Counted from the first letter of the stretch, positions 44,629 to 53,636 are shown. The stretch: DNA of 64,000 nt from Blautia hydrogenotrophica DSM 10507 (GCF_034356035.1 NZ_CP136423.1:1736001-1800000); one strand, 5' to 3'. The notes: a model not told the origin generated them from the letters alone. Numbers and translations: made by a program.

Positions 44629-45469
44629 TTTTCATTCCCTCTCCCAGTAAATTAAAAGCCATTACAACGATCACAATTACGATTCCCGGATAAATCATCA
44701 ACTGCGGAAACGTCTGAATGAAATTCTTACTGTCGCTTAGCATAATTCCCCACTCCGGTGTAGGCGGCTGTACGCCAAGTCCGATAAAAGAAAATCCGGC
44801 AATAGCCAAGATAATAGTTCCGATTTCCATTGTGGCCAGAGCGATGATGGAAGGGGCAATGTTTCTGAGAACATGTCTGAAAATAATGCGTGTGTGGCCG
44901 CACCCTCCTGCTTTTAGGGCCATCATATAGTTCTGTTCTTTCACCTGAATGGTCAATGCCCGGGAAAGCCTTGCATATCCTGCCCAATAGACAAAAGACA
45001 TAGACAAAACCAGATTTTTTCCACTAGCCCCCAGTGTACCGGCAATGGCCAACGCGACAATAAAACTTGGCATCGCCATAAAAATATCAATCACTCTCAT
45101 AAAAAATAGGTCTGTTTTTCCACCCACATAGCCGGAGATCAAACCGATGGGAACACCAACCAACAGTGTAATCACCAATACAATCGCGCCGTAAAGAAGA
45201 GAATTTCGTCCTCCCCAAAGCAAACGAGATGCGATACAGCGTCCCAGCTGATCGGTTCCCAACCAATAAGTGCTGCTTGGGCCTTCCAGTTTGTGAGAAA
45301 CATCTACCAGAAGTGGATCATTGGGGGCAATCAGCGGCGCAAAAACTGCTGCCGCGACAAAAAGCAGAACGATTGCCAGACCTATTTTCGAACGTGTCTG
45401 ACTCATCAACGCACTCCATTGACTATGGAAGACACCATTCTTTTCAAGCTCTTTTACTTTCTTTTTCAT
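44609..45469 (-). CDS. ABC importer permease 2 (OppC/NikC-like)
   Basis: This 286-residue permease has about six spans, the N-terminal signature LIAPNDPLL and WLGTDQLGRCIASRLLWGGR of the DppC/NikC branch, and the EAA loop near MMALKAGGCGHTRIIFRHVL, read at about residues 180-199. It forms the membrane channel with the following-named permease gene. Confidence 0.92.
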   Translation of the reverse strand: MKKKVKELEKNGVFHSQWSALMSQTRSKIGLAIVLLFVAAAVFAPLIAPNDPLLVDVSHKLEGPSSTYWLGTDQLGRCIASRLLWGGRNSLLYGAIVLVITLLVGVPIGLISGYVGGKTDLFFMRVIDIFMAMPSFIVALAIAGTLGASGKNLVLSMSFVYWAGYARLSRALTIQVKEQNYMMALKAGGCGHTRIIFRHVLRNIAPSIIALATMEIGTIILAIAGFSFIGLGVQPPTPEWGIMLSDSKNFIQTFPQLMIYPGIVIVIVVMAFNLLGEGMKNGMAGE

Positions 45470-45481
45470 CTGTCTGCCTCC

Positions 45482-46411
45482 TCACTTTAACTGAATTCTG
45501 GCGTCAACCATAGAATAGATAAGATCTACCAGTAAATTCATAATCACCACGAAACAGGCCAACACCAAAATGAAGCACTGCAGCAAAGGCAGGTCTTTGG
45601 TGTATACTGCCTCCAAAGCCATCTCACCGATTCCTTTAATAGAAAAAATAGATTCAATTACCGCGGAACCGCACAGAAGACTCACACAGATGGTGCTAAG
45701 CTGCGTAATGACCGGAAGAATCGCATTTTTCATTCCATGTTTCAAAACAACCCAAAAGCCTGGCAAGCCTTTTGCCCGGCAAGCGCGAATGTAGTCTTTT
45801 TTTAAGGTGTCACTTAAATTTGTCCGCATCAGACGAATTAAAATTCCAAAATAACCAATATCCATCGTGATAGCTGCTAGTATTGGAATTCCCCCGGTAG
45901 AACCACCGATAACGGAGATCCACTGAAACTTTACACCGAAGAAATATAGCAGCATAAGTCCGATCCAGAAAGGCGGCAGGGAGACGCTGAAAAAGGAAAA
46001 CACCTGCAGAATTTTATCTATCCAAGAATGTTCCCAGACTGCCGAGATAATCCCAAGAGGAATGGATACGGCCAACAAGATGACTAGTGCAGTCACAGCC
46101 AGCTCCAACGTGACTGGAAATCTGCTCATAAGCTCTTTCATCGCAGGTTTACGGGTAGAGTAGGATTCCCCAAAATCTCCGTGCAGAACGTTCGTAAACC
46201 ATCGAATATACTGCCGGTATACTGGCTGATCTAAACCATTTTCGTGGCGTACCTGTTCTATTTCGGTCTGAGTCGGATGTTCATAGATTTGTTCGGCTAA
46301 AACTCTTGCGGCATCTCCTGAGGACAGAACGCTTAGTCCAAATACTAACATTGACACTGCCAGCAGAATGGGAATCAGCGCCAGCAACCTTTTTCCAATA
46401 TACTTTATCAA
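45482..46411 (-). CDS. ABC importer permease 1 (OppB/NikB-like)
   Basis: This 309-residue permease starts MIKYIGKRLLALIPILLAVS, the typical DppB/NikB start, and has six spans with an EAA loop near DYIRACRAKGLPGFWVVLKH. It is the first importer gene in the operon and follows the second half-exporter gene by 57 bases. Confidence 0.92.
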   Translation of the reverse strand: MIKYIGKRLLALIPILLAVSMLVFGLSVLSSGDAARVLAEQIYEHPTQTEIEQVRHENGLDQPVYRQYIRWFTNVLHGDFGESYSTRKPAMKELMSRFPVTLELAVTALVILLAVSIPLGIISAVWEHSWIDKILQVFSFFSVSLPPFWIGLMLLYFFGVKFQWISVIGGSTGGIPILAAITMDIGYFGILIRLMRTNLSDTLKKDYIRACRAKGLPGFWVVLKHGMKNAILPVITQLSTICVSLLCGSAVIESIFSIKGIGEMALEAVYTKDLPLLQCFILVLACFVVIMNLLVDLIYSMVDARIQLK

Positions 46412-46468
46412 TTTTTTTCTTCCCTTCTATCCTTTCAAATCCTATGTATAGATCTGTTAAAGTTTTTC

Positions 46469-48235
46469 CTACGATTGTTTAAACTGAGAGGAGATCAGTT
46501 CTTTGAAAAATCCGTCCTCAGAGGACAGTTCTTCATAAGTTCCGGTTTGAACTGTCTGACCATTTCTCAAAACGACGATCTGGTCCGCAGAACGTATCGT
46601 AGACAGGCGGTGCGCTACAATCAAAGTAGTTCTGTTTTCGCTGGAAGTACGGATGGATTCCTGGATCTCTCTCTCATTTTCCGTATCCAGGTTTGACACA
46701 GCCTCGTCCAGAATTAGGATAGGCGTGTCTTTCAGCAGTGCTCTGGCAATAGCAATTCTCTGGCGCTGTCCACCGGAAAGTTTTACGCCGCCCTCACCGG
46801 CAATGGTGTCGTACCCGTCTTTCATCTTAACAATGAAATCGTGAGCCAGAGCCATCTTTGCAGCTGCCTCCACCTCCTCATCGGAAGCGTTCCATCTTCC
46901 CAGACGGATATTTTCACGCAGAGTATCCCGAAAGAGGTAAACGTCCTGCAAAACAGCAGAAGACAGCTGACGAAGACTCTCTAAAGAGATTTCTCTGAGA
47001 TCTTTTCCTCCGATTTTAATCTGTCCGTTTTGAGGCTCCCAATATCTTAACAGAAGCTGAATACAGGTACTCTTCCCTGCTCCGGACGGTCCCACAAGGG
47101 CGACTGTCTCTCCAGACCGTACACAAAAGGAGATATCTTTTAACGCAGGTTCCAGCTCTTCGCGATATTGAAAACGAACATGTTCAAATTGGATTTCAGG
47201 CAGTATTTCCTCAGGGCTGATATTTTCCCCAAGATCCTCAACTAACGGTTTGGTCTCCAATACTCGGTAGACCCGGTCAGCAGCCGCAAAAATTAATCCG
47301 AAATTACGGGCTGTACCGCAAACCTCCACCACCGGCCCAAGTACCATCCCGGCCAACACTACAACTACGGGATACATAGCTGTATTCAACGCCCCTTTTG
47401 CAGCCATCTGTGCTGCAATGGCAGCCACGCACAACATGGATATTCCGAGAGTTGCCTGCAAAAAGGCACCTTCTGTTCCGAGACGTTTCCCATATGCCAG
47501 CTGACTGTCATAGAGACGCTTCATATAAGCAGTATTTTTTCTGCGGTAACGGGAGCGGTTGTTTAAAGACAGAATTTCTTTCATTCCCTGAATTCCTTCC
47601 ATCGTCACCGCACTGGCTTCTCCTAGTTGCTCCCGAACGATTTTTCCCTGTCTGTCTGCTTTTTTTCTCATCCAAGCTGGAATCCAGAGAATGAGTATGA
47701 GAAAAACGAGCAGGACTCCTGGCAAAATAGGTGAGAGATATCCTAGGCAGATCATTAAAATCACTGGTACAAAGGTAGCCACCAGTATACTTCCAAAAGA
47801 ATGGGCAAAAAACCATTCCAACAATTCCACATCACTCATCAGTGTGGATGCCAGTTGGCCAGAACGCATATTCAAGAGAAGTACTGGTGATACTCTCTCT
47901 ATGGCATCAAACAACATAATTCGAAAATTTGCCAAAACTTTAAAGGCCACATCGTGAGCCAGCCACATCTCCAAAAAGTAGAAAACAATTCTGGCTGCTG
48001 CCACAGCTGCCAACAAAAGAAAAACTTGATGTCGATGTTCTAACAAAGTCCCTTCTAGTGCCATTCCTACCAGACCGGCTCCCACAACAGAGACCCCGAC
48101 GATAGACAACTGATGCCCTATGCCACAGACTACAGCCCCAAACATCCTCAGACGGTACGCTTTTATTTTTGTCGATAGGCGAATAACATTTTGCAATCTT
48201 GTCTTTCCTGTCTTATTGTGATTCTTCTTTTCCAT
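46469..48235 (-). CDS. ABC half-transporter 2, CydD/YbtPQ-like (permease-ATPase fusion)
   Basis: This 588-residue protein has an N-terminal six-span membrane domain (about residues 30-310) and a C-terminal ATPase with Walker A GPSGAGKST, signature LSGGQRQRIAIARAL and Walker B ILILDEAVSNLD. It overlaps the first half-transporter gene by 23 bases, so the two most likely form a heterodimer. Similar paired type IV proteins either export small molecules or, as in YbtPQ/IrtAB, import metal-siderophore complexes. The neighbouring metal-type importer makes the second role attractive. Confidence 0.85.
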   Translation of the reverse strand: MEKKNHNKTGKTRLQNVIRLSTKIKAYRLRMFGAVVCGIGHQLSIVGVSVVGAGLVGMALEGTLLEHRHQVFLLLAAVAAARIVFYFLEMWLAHDVAFKVLANFRIMLFDAIERVSPVLLLNMRSGQLASTLMSDVELLEWFFAHSFGSILVATFVPVILMICLGYLSPILPGVLLVFLILILWIPAWMRKKADRQGKIVREQLGEASAVTMEGIQGMKEILSLNNRSRYRRKNTAYMKRLYDSQLAYGKRLGTEGAFLQATLGISMLCVAAIAAQMAAKGALNTAMYPVVVVLAGMVLGPVVEVCGTARNFGLIFAAADRVYRVLETKPLVEDLGENISPEEILPEIQFEHVRFQYREELEPALKDISFCVRSGETVALVGPSGAGKSTCIQLLLRYWEPQNGQIKIGGKDLREISLESLRQLSSAVLQDVYLFRDTLRENIRLGRWNASDEEVEAAAKMALAHDFIVKMKDGYDTIAGEGGVKLSGGQRQRIAIARALLKDTPILILDEAVSNLDTENEREIQESIRTSSENRTTLIVAHRLSTIRSADQIVVLRNGQTVQTGTYEELSSEDGFFKELISSQFKQS

Positions 48236-49952
48236 AATTTTGTGCCTTTACTAATCCTTGATATACCTTATTGTTACTGAGTAGTTCCGCGTGTGTTCCA
48301 GAACCAGACAGTCTTCCCTGCTCCAACACATAGATCCGGTCAGCTTTCACCACTGCGGAAAGCCTGTGTGCAATTACCACAGTTGTCCTACCTTGCATAC
48401 AGCGCTCCAAAGCCTCTTGAATTTCCTTCTCATTTTTGAGATCTACACTGGAAGTGGCTTCGTCCAAGATCAAGATTGGAGCATCTTTTAGGATTGCCCT
48501 GGCGATTGCAATCCGCTGCCTTTCACCCCCTGAGAGCGTAGCCCCTCTCTCTCCAACGACAGTGTCATATCCTTGCGGAAGCTCCATGATAAAATCGTGA
48601 GCATTTGCTGTCTTGGCTGCCTGCTCCACCGCATAGTCAGAGGCGTCTGGACGAGCCATCTTAATGTTTTCTCTCACAGTTCCATAGAACAGATAGGATT
48701 CTTGAAACACCACCGCGATTTGACTCCTAAAAGACTGGGCCGCATATTCCTTTAGACTTTTTTCTCCAACCAGAATCGTTCCAGAATCGTAATCGTAAAA
48801 ACGAAGCAGTAAATTGACTATAGTAGATTTTCCGGAACCAGATTTTCCCACAATCGCGGTCACTTTTCCCGCTTCCATCTTCATATCAACGTGTTTAAGG
48901 ACATCATACCCTTCCTTTTCATAGCGAAAGGTGAGATCTTTCAATTGAATTTCTGGGAGTGTATCGGAAAAACAGCAAGTTGTTTTTCCATCCTTGATGG
49001 TAACCGGTTCGTCTAGAACTTCAAACAGCTCTTCTGCGACAGAAAGCCCAAGATAGCTTCCATGCCAGTAAGTATTTAAGTCATTTAATGGCTTCATACA
49101 CTCTCCAGACAGAAACAAAATAATCAGCAAAGACTGGTAATTGATATTTCCCTGTGCCATATGAACTGCCGCTAACGCTACGCTAGCGGCAGTGCCAATG
49201 GTCGTACAGGCGACAATCACTGACGAGTCTGACAAGGAGATTCCCAGATTCTTCATGGAATTTGCTGCGAACTTCCATGCACTTTTTGACAGTCTTTTTC
49301 CCTCTCTTTGACTTGCACCCAGAGATTTTAATGTACTCATTCCCTGCATGTCATCAATGTATTGGGAATTTAGCTGAGCATATTCTTGCCAGTATTCAAT
49401 CATCACCCGTGAGACAGCGGGCATAAAAAGATGTGGAATTACAATGGACAGGATTGTCAAAACCAAAACCAGCAGTCCTACGGCAGGATCTAAAGACCAG
49501 AGGTAAACTGTGGAAAAAACCGTCGTCGCCAGAACAACCAAAATCTGAGGAAGATACTGTGTCAAAAAAGCCTCAAAGGACTCCACTCCATCCGTAATCA
49601 GAGACTGAAGATTTCCGCTTCGCCTCTCATTGCGGTAGGACGGACCTAATTCCATCAACTTTTCCAACATGACATCCCGAATAACGCTTTTGACTTTTGC
49701 TGCCATCTTCTTGGTATATCCTTCCTGAAAGCGAAGAATCCAAGCCCTTGCCAAAAGTGCTGCAAGACACAGAAGAAACCAGGTAAAGACTGTCTGTAGT
49801 TCTTCCTGGGCAAACACCGCGCTCACTCCTTGGGCCAAAAAAAATGCCTGAGTAAAGCTAAGCGCCACGACGGCAAGACTGATTGTGGTCTTTACCGCTG
49901 TCTCTTTTTTAGCTTTACCTAGAAAGGTAATCAGACGTATGTATTTTCCCAT
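48213..49952 (-). CDS. ABC half-transporter 1, CydC/YbtPQ-like (permease-ATPase fusion)
   Basis: This 579-residue protein has a six-span domain and ATPase motifs GKSGSGKST, LSGGERQRIAIARAI and ILILDEATSSVD. Both halves of the pair keep intact Walker A and B motifs, so each ATP site could be active. It begins 11 bases after the methyltransferase gene stop, which ties it to the riboswitch-led transcript. Confidence 0.87.
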   Translation of the reverse strand: MGKYIRLITFLGKAKKETAVKTTISLAVVALSFTQAFFLAQGVSAVFAQEELQTVFTWFLLCLAALLARAWILRFQEGYTKKMAAKVKSVIRDVMLEKLMELGPSYRNERRSGNLQSLITDGVESFEAFLTQYLPQILVVLATTVFSTVYLWSLDPAVGLLVLVLTILSIVIPHLFMPAVSRVMIEYWQEYAQLNSQYIDDMQGMSTLKSLGASQREGKRLSKSAWKFAANSMKNLGISLSDSSVIVACTTIGTAASVALAAVHMAQGNINYQSLLIILFLSGECMKPLNDLNTYWHGSYLGLSVAEELFEVLDEPVTIKDGKTTCCFSDTLPEIQLKDLTFRYEKEGYDVLKHVDMKMEAGKVTAIVGKSGSGKSTIVNLLLRFYDYDSGTILVGEKSLKEYAAQSFRSQIAVVFQESYLFYGTVRENIKMARPDASDYAVEQAAKTANAHDFIMELPQGYDTVVGERGATLSGGERQRIAIARAILKDAPILILDEATSSVDLKNEKEIQEALERCMQGRTTVVIAHRLSAVVKADRIYVLEQGRLSGSGTHAELLSNNKVYQGLVKAQNYGKEESQ

Positions 49953-49963
49953 AGCAGACTCCT

Positions 49964-50713
49964 TTACTTCTGTGCACCCACAAGAAATTCCGGAGTCAAA
50001 CCGTTTAATTCACGTCCCAATTCGTCCCACACACGATCTGTGATGTCCCTTTGGGCAAACACTTTGGAGAAACCCAATTTGAGCAGGCAATCTAAATCCC
50101 ACTGGGGACGGAGCTTGTCGCTTAGATATAATCTTTTACTCAGCACTCTACCTTTTTCTTCATCTGCGTGAGCGTGGATACCTCTTCCGTATTTTCTTCG
50201 AATCTGTTCTTCTCTTTCTTTATATTTTTGTCCCAGACTCTCATCAAAAAGATGAAGATACCAGCAGGCGTCAAATACCAGCAAACTGCCGCCTGGTTTT
50301 AGTACCCGAAACCATTCCCTGTATGCTCTCTTAGGGTCGTCTAAAGTCCATGTGATATTGCGACAGAGGATTGCGTCAAAGCTTTCGTCTTCGAATTTTA
50401 AATTTTGGCAGTCCATTGTCAGAAGTTGTGCTTGCTGGCCCCATTGCTTGACATTTTCTTTGGCGCAGGCGATCATATTCTCTGTAATATCAATTCCAAT
50501 GACCTGATGGCCTTCTTCGCCTAGAATAATTGGAAAAAATCCAGGGCCTGTTCCCACGTCCAATATTTTCAAATTTCTCTCTGCTGGCAAATATTCACCG
50601 ATTAGCTCTTTCCATGCCTGTCTGGCAGGTCCATTCAATTCTTCTTGGATTCCGCGGCTGTAGACATCAGCTTCTCCTTCCCAGTAATCCTTGATTTTTT
50701 CATTCAGTTCCAT
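49964..50713 (-). CDS. Class I SAM-dependent methyltransferase
   Basis: This 249-residue protein has the SAM motif ILDVGTGPGFFPIIL (motif I), GIDITENMI (motif II) and the later FRVLKPGGSLLVFDA (motif III region), placing it with UbiE/Methyltransf_11-type small-molecule methyltransferases. The substrate is unknown. As the first gene of a B12-controlled transport operon it may modify a chelator or a corrinoid-pathway compound. The start ATG 50713 is set by AAAGGAG about 7 bases upstream; the frame stays open to 50854, but that part is the RNA leader. Confidence 0.85.
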   Translation of the reverse strand: MELNEKIKDYWEGEADVYSRGIQEELNGPARQAWKELIGEYLPAERNLKILDVGTGPGFFPIILGEEGHQVIGIDITENMIACAKENVKQWGQQAQLLTMDCQNLKFEDESFDAILCRNITWTLDDPKRAYREWFRVLKPGGSLLVFDACWYLHLFDESLGQKYKEREEQIRRKYGRGIHAHADEEKGRVLSKRLYLSDKLRPQWDLDCLLKLGFSKVFAQRDITDRVWDELGRELNGLTPEFLVGAQK

Positions 50714-50760
50714 TTCATTCTCCTTTCTTGACACCTTTCTGTATGTGTATCCCGCTATAA

Positions 50761-50822
50761 TAAAAAAACTCTGCGTCCCCCAATTGTTGTTCAAAAACGA
50801 TGGAGAATCTGCAGAGTTTTTT
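50761..50822 (-). terminator. Second terminator-like hairpin in the operon leader
   Basis: On the - strand AAAAAACTCTGC (50822-50811) pairs with GCAGAGTTTTTT (50774-50763), followed by more T and ATTATAG; the loop is 36 bases. It lies 48 bases before the methyltransferase start codon. Confidence 0.6.
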
Positions 50823-50954
50823 CTGGAATTATCAGCACACGCGGTCCGCCGCAAGCGGACAATATCTTTTTTTAAACGCTTATTCGTAGCAGAACGTTTA
50901 AACGATAAAAAGAATTTTCACATATCAGTGTGAACAAGCTCTTTTCTGTTCCAC

Positions 50955-50985
50955 AAAAAAAGAGGCAGACGTACATCTGCCCCCG
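50955..50985 (-). terminator. Expression-platform terminator of the cobalamin riboswitch
   Basis: On the - strand GGCAGA (50981-50976) pairs with TCTGCC (50969-50964) and is followed by CTCTTTTTTT. It lies 61 bases after the aptamer, as expected for a transcription-attenuating OFF switch. Confidence 0.85.
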
Positions 50986-51045
50986 AACGTTCTTCCCTGT
51001 GCTGTCCATACATTCAAATTCCCACCGAATATGACTGTAACAACG

Positions 51046-51209
51046 CAATATGGCAAGTCTCCTGACTCGAATTCATTCTACTCCTCACCTTCCCGGATGG
51101 CTCCAGTGGTCTTTGAGTTTCGTCCTTCTCACAGTAGCGGGGGCTGTCCTGGCTTTTACCAGATTCCTTTTTAAGTTATCCGCATTTATGAACGGACAAC
51201 ACCATATTG
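51046..51209 (-). ncRNA. Cobalamin (B12/AdoCbl) riboswitch aptamer
   Basis: Read on the - strand, the closing stem P1 is CAATATGG (51209-51202) with CCATATTG (51053-51046). Between them lie GGTAAAAGCCAGGACAG, CCCCGCTACTGTGAG, GGAAGGTGAGGAG and the B12 box GAGTCAGGAGACTTGCC, in the canonical order. The aptamer precedes a terminator and the transport operon, so high cobalamin should stop transcription. Confidence 0.95.
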
Positions 51210-51234
51210 TATTATGTTAAACTGTTTAATATTA

Positions 51235-51264
51235 TATATACAAGTGTTCTACCTTATTTGTCAA
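51235..51264 (-). promoter_or_regulatory. Promoter of the cobalamin-controlled operon
   Basis: A perfect TTGACA (51264-51259) is followed after 18 bases by TATATA (51240-51235), then TAAT. Transcription would begin about 20 bases before the aptamer. Confidence 0.75.
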
Positions 51265-51344
51265 GTAAATAACAATAATTAGGTATTCATTTCGTAAACT
51301 TCCAAAAATATAGCAAAATATTCTCTTTGTTTGGGCTTTTCCAG

Positions 51345-51373
51345 TGGAAAAAAATGATAAAAAGTGGTATAAT
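51345..51373 (+). promoter_or_regulatory. Probable promoter of the aldolase gene
   Basis: TATAAT (51368-51373), preceded by TGG, has a weak TGGAAA -35 (51345-51350) at a 17-base spacing; the ATG lies 52 bases downstream. It diverges from the riboswitch promoter. Confidence 0.6.
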
Positions 51374-51424
51374 ACAAAGAAGTTAGCAAAAACTAATATC
51401 TATGTAAAAAGGAGGAATCACTGT

Positions 51425-52315
51425 ATGAACACAGCGCAGCTAGAACGCATGAAAAATGGAGCAGGTTTTATCGCAGCTTTAGACCAGAGCGGCGGCAGCA
51501 CTCCAAAAGCCTTAAAAGCTTATGGAATCCAGGAGACGGAATACCATTCTGAGGAGGAGATGTTTGATCTGATTCACCAGATGCGCAGCAGAATTCTCAC
51601 CAGCGATGCTTTTACCTCGGAACATATCTTGGGCGCGATTCTGTTTGAAAAGACCATGAACAGCAAAGTGGATGGTCTGTACTCCGCAGACTATCTGTGG
51701 GAGAAAAAAGGAATCGTTCCTTTCTTGAAAGTTGATAAGGGCCTAGATGAGAAAAAAGATGAGGTTCAGCTGATGAAACCTATTCCGAATTTAGACAAAA
51801 TTTTGGAGCAGGCCAGGGGGAGAAATATCTTTGGAACTAAAATGCGTTCTGTGATCCACAATGCAAACCAAAAAGGAATCCGTGAAATCGTAGATCAGCA
51901 ATTCGATATAGGATTAAAGATTGTTCAGAAGGGGTTCGTGCCGATTCTTGAACCTGAAGTAAATATCAATAGTAATTCTAAAAAAGAAGCAGAGGAAATT
52001 CTGATCGAGGAAATTATGCAACATATGAAGGCACTGGATTCTTCTGTGAAATTAATTTTTAAAGTGAGTATTCCGACTGTGGCAGGTTTGTATTCAGATC
52101 TGATGAAAGATTCAAAGACTGTGCGTGTTGTAGCGCTCTCCGGCGGATACAGCCGCAACGAGGCAGACGAATTATTACGGGAAAATCCTGGCTTGATTGC
52201 AAGCTTCTCAAGAGCCCTCCTGTCAGATCTTAACGCAAAACAGACACAGGAAGAATTTGATGCTGCTCTCGGAAAGGCAATCCATGAAATCTATGAGGCA
52301 TCCATGGCTGAATAA
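51425..52315 (+). CDS. fda: Class I fructose-bisphosphate aldolase
   Basis: This 296-residue Schiff-base aldolase cleaves fructose 1,6-bisphosphate in glycolysis. FIAALDQSGGSTPKAL (residues 13-28), GAILFEKTMN, VPFLKVDKGL, LEPEVNIN and VVALSGGYSRNEA follow the staphylococcal class I enzyme closely, including total length. The Schiff-base lysine is expected in LIFKVSIPT. ATG 51425 has AAAGGAGG about 8 bases upstream; upstream frame from 51344 is leader. Monocistronic, with its own promoter and terminator. Confidence 0.95.
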   Translation: MNTAQLERMKNGAGFIAALDQSGGSTPKALKAYGIQETEYHSEEEMFDLIHQMRSRILTSDAFTSEHILGAILFEKTMNSKVDGLYSADYLWEKKGIVPFLKVDKGLDEKKDEVQLMKPIPNLDKILEQARGRNIFGTKMRSVIHNANQKGIREIVDQQFDIGLKIVQKGFVPILEPEVNINSNSKKEAEEILIEEIMQHMKALDSSVKLIFKVSIPTVAGLYSDLMKDSKTVRVVALSGGYSRNEADELLRENPGLIASFSRALLSDLNAKQTQEEFDAALGKAIHEIYEASMAE

Positions 52316-52345
52316 GAAAAAAGTTAGACAAAATCTATCGTCTGT

Positions 52346-52383
52346 GAATGAGTTCGGTATTTACCGGACTCATTCTGTTTTTA
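52346..52383 (+). terminator. Terminator of the aldolase gene
   Basis: GAATGAGT (52346-52353) pairs with ACTCATTC (52368-52375), with an inner CGGTA/TACCG stem, followed by TGTTTTT. Confidence 0.88.
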
Positions 52384-52436
52384 TGTTATAGGAAAAGCCT
52401 TGTCACACTAATGTGTGAAAGCCCTTTCCTATAACA
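52384..52436 (+). repeat. Palindromic intergenic element (copy 3 of 3, best preserved)
   Basis: TGTTATAGGAAA (52384-52395) and its exact complement (52425-52436) form 12-bp outer arms; inside, TCACAC-TAAT-GTGTGA forms the tip with flanking CTT/AAG pairs and one bulged G. It follows directly on the aldolase terminator. Confidence 0.8.
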
Positions 52437-52531
52437 CAAATACTCCGTAGGATCGCACCGCGGAGACGAAAATGCGGTTGCTGACGCAACCCGCTGCAGA
52501 CAGAGAATCCTGCCTCGCAGGATTCTTTTTT
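52437..52531 (+). other. Chain of hairpins ending in a strong intrinsic terminator (possible small RNA)
   Basis: After the palindrome come CTCCG/CGGAG (about 52443-52468), GCGGTTGC-TGAC-GCAACCCGC (about 52476-52497) and a 10-bp terminator stem AGAATCCTGC/GCAGGATTCT (52504-52526) with six T. No open frame fits. The terminator points on the + strand although no + strand gene precedes it after the aldolase terminator. Confidence 0.5.
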
Positions 52532-52559
52532 ATATGGCTTGCCCATTTTATTTTAAAAT

Positions 52560-53435
52560 TTAGACATGGGCTCTCACTAATCCAATCCCAAGTCCTCCAG
52601 GACCCACATGAGATCCAATACTCATAGTTAGCGGAAGGTGTACTAGTTCCAAGTCAGGAAAATGATTTTTGAGCTCTGATTTGAAATATTCCAACTTATC
52701 TGCTTCCATCGCTGTGTTGGCAATTCCGACTTTTAACTGTCCAGAGTGATAAAATTCCCCTAGGCGAGTATTAATATCTTTGTCCAGTGCCTTACACATT
52801 TCTTTAAATGCAGCTTTCATTCCACGTTTAACTACATACATATCTAATTTTTCTCCTTGAATTGTCAATACGGGCTTTAAATTCAACATAGAACCTATGG
52901 CGGAGACCGCTGGTGTAATCCGTCCGCCTTTTTTTAGATATTCCAGAGTGTCCACGACAATATAGATAGTGGCATCCATGGACTCCTCTTCCAAAATTCT
53001 CTTGATGTAAGCACCGTTTTTACCTTGGTCAGCCAAAAGCTTTGCGTCTAGAGCGGACTGTGCTTGAGTGACAGAAATTCTATGGTTGTTCACCACGTAC
53101 ACTTTTCCAGCATAGGGTTCTTCTTGCGCAAGCAAAGACGCGTTTTGGTAGGTACTGCTCAGTCCACTAGACATAGGGATATAGACAACTTCATCATAAT
53201 CTTTAAGGAGCCGATTCCACATCTCCATCACGTCACCCGGCGAGGGCTGAGAGGTACTGACTTTTGCACCTTCAGACAATTTTTTGTAGAATTCCTCTAC
53301 GGTGATGTCCTGTCCTTCATAATATGTCTGGTCGTCCACTAAAACTGGCATGGGAATCACATAGATTCCAAGCCGACTGCCATCTACAGGCATCAGTCCA
53401 CAGTTGCTGTCTGTCATAATTGCTGTCTTTTTCAT
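52560..53435 (-). CDS. DegV-family fatty-acid-binding protein
   Basis: This 291-residue protein has the DegV start AIMTDSNCGLMP, the VSTSQPSPGDV segment and KKGGRITPAVSAIGSMLNLKPVL near the middle, read at about residues 164-186, plus a C-terminal GSHVGPGGLGIG. In Gram-positive bacteria such proteins (FakB) bind fatty acids for phosphorylation by FakA; no fakA is nearby. It is a single gene with no clear promoter seen. Confidence 0.9.
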   Translation of the reverse strand: MKKTAIMTDSNCGLMPVDGSRLGIYVIPMPVLVDDQTYYEGQDITVEEFYKKLSEGAKVSTSQPSPGDVMEMWNRLLKDYDEVVYIPMSSGLSSTYQNASLLAQEEPYAGKVYVVNNHRISVTQAQSALDAKLLADQGKNGAYIKRILEEESMDATIYIVVDTLEYLKKGGRITPAVSAIGSMLNLKPVLTIQGEKLDMYVVKRGMKAAFKEMCKALDKDINTRLGEFYHSGQLKVGIANTAMEADKLEYFKSELKNHFPDLELVHLPLTMSIGSHVGPGGLGIGLVRAHV

Positions 53436-53549
53436 ATATAACCTTTCTTTTTCGTCTGTCGAAATAAATATTTGTCAGTTTTCAATATTTTCAAAAAAAT
53501 CTCCTAATTGGATGATAACAGTCCATCTATACAAAATCAAGGTATTTTA

Positions 53550-53578
53550 TAGAAAAAATACCACAAATATGATATAAT
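53550..53578 (+). promoter_or_regulatory. Possible promoter of the sodium symporter-ABC operon
   Basis: TATAAT (53573-53578) has a weak TAGAAA (53550-53555) at 17 bases. GGTATTTT and AAAATACC (53541-53562) form an inverted repeat around the -35 box that could be an operator. Confidence 0.45.
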
Positions 53579-53636
53579 AATCCACTGACTGTATAAAGGC
53601 TAAGATTGCCATTTATCAGGAAAGGGGAATAGAGAC

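Noticed and set aside
50714..50854. Upstream extension of the methyltransferase reading frame to 50854
   Set aside because: The extra 47 residues come from the RNA leader with a terminator-like hairpin, and AAAGGAG with proper spacing fixes the start at 50713.
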